From Christensenella intestinihominis (GTDB lineage: Bacteria > Bacillota > Clostridia > Christensenellales > Christensenellaceae): DNA of 64,000 bases. The stretch lies in assembly GCF_001678845.1 (NCBI RefSeq), contig NZ_MAIQ01000010.1:41373-105372 (forward strand), written 5' to 3'. Of the stretch, positions 24,295-31,591 are shown in pieces. How positions within the stretch are numbered: position 1 is the first letter of the stretch; each line of letters begins with the position of its first letter. A program made the translations under genes and the position numbers. A model generated the notes under the pieces. It made no database searches, was not told the origin of the DNA, and worked only from the letters and a program-made list of their open reading frames with translations.

Positions 24295-25968
24295 ATGGCT
24301 CATCGTTTCAATCGTTATCATTCATACCGGCCGCGTCGGCGGCACAGGGGGCGCCTGCGGATTGGAAGGTTGGTTCTCCTGATTCTTATTTTCGCGGCAA
24401 TTATTTTCGCCGTCGTTTTGGGCGTCATGTTTTTGACCAAAACAGGTTTTTTTGCAGGAAAAGACCCTTCCCCTTCCACACCTGCCCCAGCCGAGATTAC
24501 AGCGGGATATGAGGCCCCCGTACAGACGGCGGAGGAATCCGCGGCGCCTGCGGCAGTGGATACGACACAGCCCGCCGCTTTTGGCCTTACCTCCGAAATC
24601 GAACAGGACGGCGCGGCGGCGACCGATTTATCGCGTACAAAAACAATCTCTTTCCCGGTTGCGGGCGAATATACGCCGCTCGCCGGAATTGTGACGGCGG
24701 ACGGGAACCACTACCGGAACACCCGGAGCTTCGGCAGGTTTTCCGCAGCGGATCATAAGCTGGAAAAGGCATGGCCCCGGGAAGGCGGCGCTCCCGCTTT
24801 AGCCGCCCAGCCGCTTGCCGTCAAGTGGGACGACGACATGCGTCAAATGATGAACCTCTATCCGGAAAAAGCAGCAAAAGCAGGACTTACGGAAGTACTT
24901 TTACCGGGGACCGACGGAACGCTTTCCTTTGCGGACCTTGCCGACGGAAGCGCCACCCGCGACCCCATTTCGCTTGGTTTTACACCGGGAGGGGCGCTGT
25001 CCCTTGACCCGCGCGGCTATCCGCTCGTGTATATTGGCGGGAACGCGGAAAACGCATGCATGGGCGTTTACAGCCTGCTCACCGGGGAACTTCTCTATCA
25101 ATACGGCGGCGGAAAAGACTCTTTTTCGCTGCTCGACGGGACGGGCGGATTTTCCTGCGCGCCCCTGGTTGCCGCGGACGCCGATGCGCTCATCTGGGTT
25201 GGCGAAAACGGCATTTTGTATACGATGGACCTGAATTCCGATTTTGACCGGGCGGCGGGAACCGTCTCCATAAGCCCGGACGAACCGGTAAAATACCGGT
25301 ACAGCGTCACGGGCGGCGCGGAGGGCGCAGCCCCCGCCTCTTTTGCCGTCACAGGCCTCGCGGCGTGGCGCAATTACGCATTTATTACGGATAGCGGCGG
25401 TTATGTTCAGTGTGTGGATTTCAATACAATGAAGCCCGTTTACATACAAAAAACAGGTGGCGGGATTGCCTCTTCCCCGCTGGTGGAAGAAGCGGCGGAC
25501 GGCATTTACCTCTATATCGGCTGCAAGGCGGCAGATGGAAACGCTTCCGTTTACAAAATCAAGGGCCTTTCAGGCGAGATCATCTGGCAGCGGGATTTCC
25601 CGTGCGGCGCGGACGGCGGTATTTTTTCGACCCCGGCGCCCGGAAAAGGCTCGCTGGGCGGCATGGTTTTCTGCACCGTCGCGCAGGGCAGCGGTGAGCA
25701 TGCGCTGGTTGCGGCGCTTGCGGCAGATACCGGGGAAATCAAATGGCAGCAGGATATGGACTTTGCATCCGCCTTTACGCCCGCGGCGGCATATTCCGCC
25801 GACGGAACCGGCTGCCTGCTGGCGGCGGGAGACGGAAACGCGGCGCTGCTCGACGGAGGCTCCGGCGAGGCGCTCGGCTCGCTCGGCGGACTGGACGGCA
25901 CGGACAGCGCGCCCGTCATTTTGGGCAACACGGCAATTTCCGGCGGTATGGGGATAACCATTAAATAG
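24295..25968 (+). CDS. membrane-anchored PQQ-like beta-propeller protein
   Basis: The start MAHRFNRYHSYRPRRRHRGR follows AAAGGAG, and a TATAAT lies at 24256-24261. The 557-residue protein has a strongly basic N-terminus, one membrane helix (about residues 25-47) and an acidic Ala/Pro/Thr linker. The extracytoplasmic domain has repeated propeller-like units such as YKIKGLSGEIIWQRDFP and LAADTGEIKWQQDMDF, with fading copies before and after. This is the PQQ_2/quinoprotein-like WD fold, usually a scaffold or binding platform; no PQQ is implied. It is monocistronic, between the DnaA-box region and a bidirectional terminator. Confidence 0.78.
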   Translation: MAHRFNRYHSYRPRRRHRGRLRIGRLVLLILIFAAIIFAVVLGVMFLTKTGFFAGKDPSPSTPAPAEITAGYEAPVQTAEESAAPAAVDTTQPAAFGLTSEIEQDGAAATDLSRTKTISFPVAGEYTPLAGIVTADGNHYRNTRSFGRFSAADHKLEKAWPREGGAPALAAQPLAVKWDDDMRQMMNLYPEKAAKAGLTEVLLPGTDGTLSFADLADGSATRDPISLGFTPGGALSLDPRGYPLVYIGGNAENACMGVYSLLTGELLYQYGGGKDSFSLLDGTGGFSCAPLVAADADALIWVGENGILYTMDLNSDFDRAAGTVSISPDEPVKYRYSVTGGAEGAAPASFAVTGLAAWRNYAFITDSGGYVQCVDFNTMKPVYIQKTGGGIASSPLVEEAADGIYLYIGCKAADGNASVYKIKGLSGEIIWQRDFPCGADGGIFSTPAPGKGSLGGMVFCTVAQGSGEHALVAALAADTGEIKWQQDMDFASAFTPAAAYSADGTGCLLAAGDGNAALLDGGSGEALGSLGGLDGTDSAPVILGNTAISGGMGITIK

Positions 25969-25975
25969 CGTACTT

Positions 25976-26017
25976 AAAAACGGGGCGCGCGCTGCACAGG
26001 AGCGCACCCCGTTTTTT
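25976..26017. terminator. bidirectional terminator between convergent genes
   Basis: AAAAACGGGG at 25976-25985 pairs with CCCCGTTTTTT at 26007-26017 around a GC-rich interior. It serves both the propeller gene and the converging YhhN gene. Confidence 0.8.
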
Positions 26018-26028
26018 CATTTCGCTGT

Positions 26029-26751
26029 TTATGCAAATACAGGCTGCAGGCTGAGCGCAATCAGGAAGGTTCCCGTAAAATAAGTGATGGAGTTCCATGC
26101 CGTGATTGCATTTTTCCTGCTGTGGTAATTCCAGATTCCCAGCAGGAGGTCGGAAATCCAGAAAAGCACCGCGCCGGAGGCCATCAGCACATAGGACACG
26201 CGCCACGGCCCCACGGGCAGCATCCAGCCGGATGGGGACGCGGCCGTGGGCACGATTGCCGTCACCACCGCCTTCGCCATCATCAGGGACAGCAGGACCA
26301 TATAGACCGTGAGCGGCCCCTGCGCCTTCCCAAGCTGCCAGTTTTGTTTTTTCATCAGGACCAGCGCCGCCACAAGCAGCACGGCCATAATCACGAATTC
26401 CACAAAATCGATTCCCTGCACCAAAAACATGGATGCAAGGAAGAACGCCTGCGCGCCCGCAAAAAAGAGAACGCCGCAGTTGAATTTTTTCGCGTCAAGC
26501 TGGATAAAACGAAGGAAATAATCCCCCACCAGCGCGCAAAACAGCCCGCACACGATGAGCGCCGCTCCAACCGGCACGGGCGGCAGGGCCAGCGACCACA
26601 GTATGATCCCCGCGACGCCCACGGCGCAAAAAAGACTGCTCAGCGTCATCTTGAGCTTTGTCGCGCGGGCAAAGCTGCCGTGAAGGTCCTCCCTGACATA
26701 AAAGCCCAGCAAAACAAAATAAACCGCCGCAACAACAATCCATACTGCCAT
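26029..26751 (-). CDS. YhhN/TMEM86-family membrane protein (lysoplasmalogenase-like)
   Basis: The 240-residue protein has eight predicted helices and the family landmarks CALVGDYFLRF near residue 76, a C-terminal SGAVLFWISDLLLGIWNY, and the NSITYFTGTFLIAL ending. Characterised members hydrolyse the vinyl-ether bond of lysoplasmalogens. Plasmalogens occur in anaerobic Clostridia, so the activity would make sense, but substrate is inferred. It begins 17 bases after the TrkA-C membrane protein gene ends, so the two are probably one operon. Confidence 0.82.
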   Translation of the reverse strand: MAVWIVVAAVYFVLLGFYVREDLHGSFARATKLKMTLSSLFCAVGVAGIILWSLALPPVPVGAALIVCGLFCALVGDYFLRFIQLDAKKFNCGVLFFAGAQAFFLASMFLVQGIDFVEFVIMAVLLVAALVLMKKQNWQLGKAQGPLTVYMVLLSLMMAKAVVTAIVPTAASPSGWMLPVGPWRVSYVLMASGAVLFWISDLLLGIWNYHSRKNAITAWNSITYFTGTFLIALSLQPVFA

Positions 26752-26768
26752 GACCGTACCCCTTTCCG

Positions 26769-27509
26769 CTATTGAACCTCCGCTTCCCTGGAGCCTTCGA
26801 TTTGCCGCCCGTCCTTGGTGACGGTAAATAAATCCATAATTTGCTCCAGCTTGCCAAAAACCACAAGCTTATCGCCTTTCATGATTTCCGTATCCCTGGT
26901 GATATAGTCGAGCACCTTGCCCTCCCGCTGGATCAGGATAATGCGTACGCCAAAATCCGCGGCAAAATCAAGCTGGCCGAGCGTTTTTCCCTGTATGCGG
27001 CCCGGCACCGCCGCGATGCTGACGCCCGCCACCACGCCTTTTGCGTATTGGTCGACCACGCTGACAATATTCACATTCCCGCGGAACATCAATTTGCGGC
27101 CCATCTTTTCGATAATATCGTTGAATTTTTGTTTGATGCCGGGAACGCGCTTGGCAATCATAAAGGCCACAAAGATGATTGCCAGGATGACCGTGAGCGT
27201 CCAAAAATCCTCCTGGATGGCTTTGGGCAGGTTCATCACCACATTGACAAAGGCCGTGACGATCGTCACGGAAAAAATATAGCCGAACAGCATAATTGTG
27301 CGTGCGAGCCGCCTGCGCACGAGCTTGTTTACCACAAGCTCGCTTTCCTTTGTGGTGTAGCCGCTGTTCGTGAGCAGCGAGATCACCTGGAACTTTGCTT
27401 TTTCCTCCGTCATGCCCGACATCCGGAACAGGATGGTGAAAACGTCGATGATTAAAATGTAGAGAACAGCCACCGCGAAAAACAGTGAAATAGAAACTGA
27501 AAGGGTCAT
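26769..27509 (-). CDS. membrane protein with C-terminal TrkA-C (RCK_C) domain
   Basis: The 246-residue protein has an N-terminal helix (about 4-28), a cytoplasmic segment with SLLTNSGYTTKESELVV, two further helices (about 70-92 and 103-122), and then a basic linker. The C-terminal 70 residues form an RCK_C/TrkA-C domain (GKTLGQLDFAADFGVRIIL, DTEIMKGDKLVVFGKLEQI). Such domains bind ligands such as nucleotides and gate transport. The family is seen in Firmicutes as an uncharacterised TrkA-C membrane protein. A GAGG site precedes the ATG. Confidence 0.8.
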   Translation of the reverse strand: MTLSVSISLFFAVAVLYILIIDVFTILFRMSGMTEEKAKFQVISLLTNSGYTTKESELVVNKLVRRRLARTIMLFGYIFSVTIVTAFVNVVMNLPKAIQEDFWTLTVILAIIFVAFMIAKRVPGIKQKFNDIIEKMGRKLMFRGNVNIVSVVDQYAKGVVAGVSIAAVPGRIQGKTLGQLDFAADFGVRIILIQREGKVLDYITRDTEIMKGDKLVVFGKLEQIMDLFTVTKDGRQIEGSREAEVQ

Positions 27510-27638
27510 AATATTCCTCCTGCCGGATGATAACTTCCTTATAATATCCCGATTCGCCGCTTGCGGTTAGAAGGCCCTTCCCCGGCCTGACCGCGGGCGC
27601 TTTTCCGTAAACTGCAATGAATTACCCGTATTTGTTAT

Positions 27639-28148
27639 TTATTGTCCATTCAATGGGGGCAGCACAGCCGACCACGCGGCGGCAAGCTTTTCCAGCGACA
27701 TCGCCGCGTTTGCGGGGCTTGTGGACGGAAGGCAGACGCTTTCCCTGCCCGTATCCGCAAAGCAGTACTTCATATAATATTCATACGCTTTTTTCCCGTT
27801 TGTAAACACAGCGCGGATTTTTGCCGCGCAAAAAATTTCCGAAAGGTCGTTTGGCTCCGGCTTCCTGATCGACGCATCCGAGCTTCCGCGTATCTCGCAC
27901 GATTTCAGCACGTCAAACACGGCGATTCCGTTGCGCAGCAGGAATTCCTTTTTTTGCGGGACATCCCGCGGCTCGGGTTCCTGGAGCACCGCGGCCAGCA
28001 CGCTCCAGAAGCGGTTGCGCGGGTTTCCGTAATAAAACGCGGCCTCCCGCGACTTTACCGACGGAAACGTTCCCAGGATTAATATTTTAGAAGCCTCGTT
28101 CCATACCGGCGCGAGGGGATGGCAAAGCTTTTCCGGTTTGCTTTTCAT
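27639..28148 (-). CDS. DNA-deoxyinosine (hypoxanthine) glycosylase, UDG family 6
   Basis: The 169-residue protein matches the family 6 UDG-superfamily hypoxanthine-DNA glycosylases: ILILGTFPSVKSREAAFYY as motif 1, NPRNRFWSVL after it, and LPSTSPANA as motif 2. It removes deaminated adenine from DNA in the cytoplasm. The start at 28148 has no Shine-Dalgarno sequence; an extended -10 promoter sits only eight bases upstream, suggesting a leaderless mRNA. The flanking GNAT gene ends 34 bases upstream. Confidence 0.85.
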   Translation of the reverse strand: MKSKPEKLCHPLAPVWNEASKILILGTFPSVKSREAAFYYGNPRNRFWSVLAAVLQEPEPRDVPQKKEFLLRNGIAVFDVLKSCEIRGSSDASIRKPEPNDLSEIFCAAKIRAVFTNGKKAYEYYMKYCFADTGRESVCLPSTSPANAAMSLEKLAAAWSAVLPPLNGQ

Positions 28149-28156
28149 ATAACGCT

Positions 28157-28165
28157 ATTATACCA
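28157..28165 (-). promoter_or_regulatory. extended -10 promoter immediately upstream of the glycosylase start
   Basis: TGGTATAAT on the minus strand is a perfect extended -10 (TGnTATAAT). The last base of the hexamer is eight bases from the ATG, so the transcript start should coincide nearly with the start codon. Confidence 0.6.
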
Positions 28166-28182
28166 TAGCCCCTTGTATCCCG

Positions 28183-28689
28183 CTATTGCCGGAGAAGCGC
28201 ATACATGCAGGAATCCTGCAGCACGCCGTTTTTGTAAACGCTGTCCCTGAGAACGCCTTCCAATATGAACCCGGCTTTTTCGAGCACACGCCGCGAGGCC
28301 CGGTTTCGCGCGAAGGGCTCCGCGTAAATACGTTCGATTTCGTATTTCGCGAATACATACCGGCATATACGGCTTACCGCTTCGCTCATGATTCCATGCC
28401 CCCAAAACGGCTCGCCCAGCCAATAGCCGATTTCCGCGCTTTTTTCGTATACGTCGGTCCCGAAAAAAACGCCGATGCTGCCTGCCGCGCGCCCGTCCGC
28501 AACAATGGCGCGCACCACCTGCCCCTGCCCGTCTTTTTCAATACAGGAACGGATATACGCCCCGGCGTCGTCCATTGCATAAGGATAAGGAAACGCATTC
28601 CTTAAATTGGCCGCGATTTTTTCGTTGTTGGCGTATTTCTGGACGCATGCAATATCTTCTTCGGTCCACTTCCTTAACACAAAATCCAT
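28183..28689 (-). CDS. GNAT-family N-acetyltransferase (RimJ/RimL-like)
   Basis: The start MDFVLRKWTEEDIACVQKYA at 28689 follows a purine-rich site; an earlier in-frame ATG has weaker context. The 168-residue protein is a Acetyltransf_3 member with EIGYWLGEPFWGHGIMSEAV (acetyl-CoA binding) and the RNRASRRVLEKAGFILEG signature. Substrate is an amino group on a protein or small molecule and cannot be specified. It is divergently transcribed from the ion-channel operon, 259 bases away. Confidence 0.88.
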   Translation of the reverse strand: MDFVLRKWTEEDIACVQKYANNEKIAANLRNAFPYPYAMDDAGAYIRSCIEKDGQGQVVRAIVADGRAAGSIGVFFGTDVYEKSAEIGYWLGEPFWGHGIMSEAVSRICRYVFAKYEIERIYAEPFARNRASRRVLEKAGFILEGVLRDSVYKNGVLQDSCMYALLRQ

Positions 28690-28715
28690 CCTGCCACCCC
28701 TTTTGCATTTTTTCC

Positions 28716-28744
28716 ATCGTATCATCCGCACCGGAAGGAGTCAA
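28716..28744 (-). promoter_or_regulatory. candidate sigma-A promoter of the GNAT gene
   Basis: TTGACT (28744-28739) and TACGAT (28721-28716) are spaced by 17 bases on the minus strand. Confidence 0.4.
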
Positions 28745-28795
28745 TAAGCAACCGGCTTTTCCGCTGCTTTCAAAATTGGCATGAATCTTGCATGA

Positions 28796-28824
28796 TTGAC
28801 ATTTCGGGACATTGGCATTAAAAT
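28796..28824 (+). promoter_or_regulatory. sigma-A promoter of the ion-channel operon
   Basis: A perfect TTGACA (28796-28801) and TAAAAT (28819-28824) are exactly 17 bases apart. The leader to the first gene is about 118 bases and includes a CGCAGG/CCTGCG hairpin. Confidence 0.6.
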
Positions 28825-28948
28825 GTTTTGGTGACCATTGTATACATTTTTTAGTAGGTATTTTATTTCGCAGGACGCCCTGCGGCGGGCTGGACACGCC
28901 ATATACGCCGGTAACCTTTTCCGGGGGCCGTTCCTGTTTGGAGGAATT

Positions 28949-30043
28949 ATGAAATTAAAGGAAATGAAGACATGGCAGCGAAAAAAGCTGCTGTTCAGCA
29001 TCATTATGATCCTGGTGATTGCGGGTACCTTCCTCGGGCTTACCTGCAGCGCCCTGTACCGGGATAAGACAGCCGAGGACGGCTATTGGTATGATGCGCT
29101 CGAGGTGCCGCAGGACCTTGCGCAAAAGGTTGAGGAATACGGCGCGGACGCCACGCGGGTAACGGTGGGGACCTATATTGAAAACCTCAAGGAGATCAAC
29201 CTCAAATCCTGCAATTTCCGCGTGGTGTTCCTCGCGTGGTTCAGGTGGGAGGGCGATCCAAAGCTCGATATGGCAGGAAACTTCCGCGTTTATAAAGGCT
29301 TCATGAACAAAATGGAGTATGTGAAGGACTATCATGAGGGGAACATGAACTACCAGCTTGTGCGCTGCGACGCCACCATTACCAAAAATTACTGGACCAT
29401 CCGCTTCCCGCTCGAAAGCCACCAGCTCCGCATCTATCTCGAATCAAACTATACTGTAGACGATGTGGTTTTTGTGCCCGACACGGCGGACAGCGGCCTC
29501 AACCAGAACCTCAGTATTTCCGGCTTTGACGTGATACGGTCGGCGACGGGGTCTTACGCGATGGAGTACGAAAACGCGCACGGCGACCCGGAGGTCCCGG
29601 CGGGCGGGGACCTCATTACGTCCGAGCATGTGACCGCGCTGGAAATCAACCGCGCGGACGCGGGGCTGTACGTGAAATGCTTTATCGCCCTTGTGGGGAC
29701 GCTTACCTGGGTGCTTATCACGCTCTTTATCTGCACCTACCACCATGTGGACCCCCTGGCGATGATTCCGGCCGCGCTTTTCGGCACAGTCGCCAACGTC
29801 ATGGTCGGCGCGAACCTGCTGCCCGACGCGCTCCAGACCGGGCTGGTGGAATTCGTCAACCTGTGGGGCGTGATGATGATCCTCATGTGCGCAATTGTTA
29901 TCATCAATATCAACCGCGTCCGCAAGAAATATGAGGACAAGGAGTTTTCCCAGCAGTATGGACGAATCCTCTTCTATATTATTCTCGTATTGACGCTGCT
30001 CGGCAACACCCTGCTGCCCTTCTGCGCCTACATGTTTGTTTAG
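28949..30043 (+). CDS. putative pentameric ligand-gated ion channel-like (Cys-loop superfamily) protein
   Basis: The start MKLKEMKTWQRKK follows GGAGG, giving 364 residues. Architecture: N-terminal helix (14-36), an extracellular beta-rich domain (about 40-238) and four C-terminal helices (241-263, 269-291, 297-321, 339-362). The 200-residue domain followed by M1-M4 is that of pLGICs. Within it, VTVGTYIENLKEINL then FLAWFRWEGDPKL resembles the beta1-beta2 region of bacterial members, and FPLESHQLRIYLES (153-166) resembles the Pro-loop FPxD(S/H)Q. No disulphide-forming Cys-loop pair is evident. It is first in an operon with a K+ channel. Homology is from pattern reading and needs a profile search. 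Confidence 0.55.
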   Translation: MKLKEMKTWQRKKLLFSIIMILVIAGTFLGLTCSALYRDKTAEDGYWYDALEVPQDLAQKVEEYGADATRVTVGTYIENLKEINLKSCNFRVVFLAWFRWEGDPKLDMAGNFRVYKGFMNKMEYVKDYHEGNMNYQLVRCDATITKNYWTIRFPLESHQLRIYLESNYTVDDVVFVPDTADSGLNQNLSISGFDVIRSATGSYAMEYENAHGDPEVPAGGDLITSEHVTALEINRADAGLYVKCFIALVGTLTWVLITLFICTYHHVDPLAMIPAALFGTVANVMVGANLLPDALQTGLVEFVNLWGVMMILMCAIVIININRVRKKYEDKEFSQQYGRILFYIILVLTLLGNTLLPFCAYMFV

Positions 30044-30055
30044 GGGGCGGCGCGG

Positions 30056-30844
30056 ATGTTAAGGGAACAGCTTTACCGGATCGTGCGGAAGGCGGAACCG
30101 GGGGACAGGCTCGGCAAGGCGTACGACATTTTCATTATGCTTGTGGCCATTGTGAGTATTTGCCCGCTGATGTTCAAGGAAAGCAATTCCGTCCTTGACA
30201 CGATCGACATTGTCACGGTTTATATCCTGTTTTTCGATTATATTTTCCGCTGGATTTCCTATGACTATATCAGCGGGCGCAAATCGCCGCAGGCGTTTAT
30301 CCTCTATCCGTTCACGCCTTTTGCGATCATCGACCTCGTGTCCCTGCTGCCGTCGCTTGGGCTGATCGGCCAGGGCTGGCGCATCTTGCGTATGCTCCGC
30401 ATCTTTAAGGCGTTCCACTATTCCAAGAGCTTTACCTACATCCTCAACGCCTTCAAAAAGGAAAAACGGACGCTGTGCTCCGTCCTTGTCATTGCGCTCG
30501 CCTATATTTTCATTTCCGCACTTGCAATGTTCGCCTATGAGCCGGATACCTTCGATTCCTTTTTCGACGCGCTCTATTGGGCGACGACGGCGCTCACGAC
30601 CGTGGGGTACGGCGATGTTTACCCCATTTCCAACGTCGGCAAGCTAATCAGCATGATCTCTTCCCTGTTCGGCGTGGCCGTGATTTCGCTGCCGGCGGGC
30701 ATCATTACCGCGAGCTTTGTGGAGGAGATTAATAAGGACAAGGAAAAGCGCGAGCAGGAGGGCAAGCCGCCCCGGGACGATAATTCATCCATCGTAGAAC
30801 GGGTGCTCGAGGCCGACAGGGAAACGGAGGAAGCACATGAATAA
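30056..30844 (+). CDS. six-TM voltage-gated-type potassium channel
   Basis: The 262-residue protein shows S1-S4, S5, pore and S6. The S4-like helix has R109, R112, R115 and K118 at three-residue intervals (WRILRMLRIFK), and the selectivity filter is TTVGYGDVYP (181-190). A charged cytoplasmic tail follows S6 (230-262). It is a Kv/KvAP-like tetrameric K+ channel of the plasma membrane. Its start is 12 bases after the pLGIC-like gene and its stop overlaps the next gene by eight bases, so the three proteins are probably made together. Confidence 0.92.
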   Translation: MLREQLYRIVRKAEPGDRLGKAYDIFIMLVAIVSICPLMFKESNSVLDTIDIVTVYILFFDYIFRWISYDYISGRKSPQAFILYPFTPFAIIDLVSLLPSLGLIGQGWRILRMLRIFKAFHYSKSFTYILNAFKKEKRTLCSVLVIALAYIFISALAMFAYEPDTFDSFFDALYWATTALTTVGYGDVYPISNVGKLISMISSLFGVAVISLPAGIITASFVEEINKDKEKREQEGKPPRDDNSSIVERVLEADRETEEAHE

Positions 30845-31409
30845 CAAAATGCGTTACCTGATTGTTATGGCGACCGGCGTGGCGATGAACCTTATCCTCC
30901 ACGGCATCGCGTCGCACTTCCACCTGCCGGTGTGGCTGGATATGACGGGCACGGCCCTCGCCGCATTGATGCTCGAGCCCGCGGCCGGGCTTCTGGTGGG
31001 CCTCGTCAACAACTTCTGCATCGCCGTGTTCGATTATACCGCAAGCTCCCTCTTTTACTATGCGGTCAGCGCGGCGGTCGCGCTGATTGTAGGGCTCAAC
31101 ATGCGCAGGAAGGATAAATCCCTGCGGCAGCGGATCGTTTCGACAATCGTCCTTGTTATCGTCGTTTCGGCGGCGATTTCCACGCTCCTCACCCTTTGGC
31201 GCACGGGCGGTATTTCCGAATCGGGATGGGAGGCCTATTATTACGGCATCGCGTCGGCCTGGGGCTGGCCGAACGCCCTTGCGTGCTTCTTCGGCACATT
31301 TGTCATTAAGATTTACGATGTCCTCGCGTCGGCGGCAATTGTCGCGTGCGCATACGGCGTTCTTCCCAAGGTCTTGCGGGCGCCGGGCACGGCCCTGCGG
31401 GCCGGGTGA
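30837..31409 (+). CDS. small polytopic membrane protein, ECF S-component-like, function unknown
   Basis: The 190-residue protein has five or six predicted helices. The region LPVWLDMTGTALAALMLEP, followed by GLLVGLVNN, resembles the membrane domains of ECF-transporter S components and some sensor-kinase N-termini (PxWLDxxGT, GxxVGxxxN). It lacks any output domain, so it is not itself a kinase. The start overlaps the K+ channel stop by eight bases. It might be a small-molecule binding partner for the two channels or an unrelated uptake component; the sequence does not decide. Confidence 0.65.
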   Translation: MNNKMRYLIVMATGVAMNLILHGIASHFHLPVWLDMTGTALAALMLEPAAGLLVGLVNNFCIAVFDYTASSLFYYAVSAAVALIVGLNMRRKDKSLRQRIVSTIVLVIVVSAAISTLLTLWRTGGISESGWEAYYYGIASAWGWPNALACFFGTFVIKIYDVLASAAIVACAYGVLPKVLRAPGTALRAG

Positions 31410-31540
31410 CAGCCCTGTTGCCGGTCCATAAAACGGGTTCGATACCTGAAAACTGAATAAATAACAGGTAATAAGGAATAATAAAAGGGTCGCGTTCCGC
31501 GGCGAATCATGGCCCCTGCGGCATAGGCCGGCAAATCAAA

Positions 31541-31586
31541 AAGGAGCCGTCCCGGGTTTTCCCCCGAGATAGCCCCTTTTTTGGTT
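31541..31586 (-). terminator. terminator of the xylB operon
   Basis: Read on the minus strand, AAAAGGGGCTATCTCGGG and CCCGGGACGGCTCCTTTTT form a long imperfect stem ending in a T-run just after the xylB stop. Confidence 0.55.
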
Positions 31587-31591
31587 TTCGT

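Noticed and set aside
28776..28792. Near-perfect sigma-54 promoter match (TTGGCATG-AATC-TTGCA) upstream of the channel operon
   Set aside because: A better-placed TTGACA-17-TAAAAT sigma-A promoter begins four bases later, and no sigma-54 activator binding-protein gene is nearby. Kept only as a possibility.
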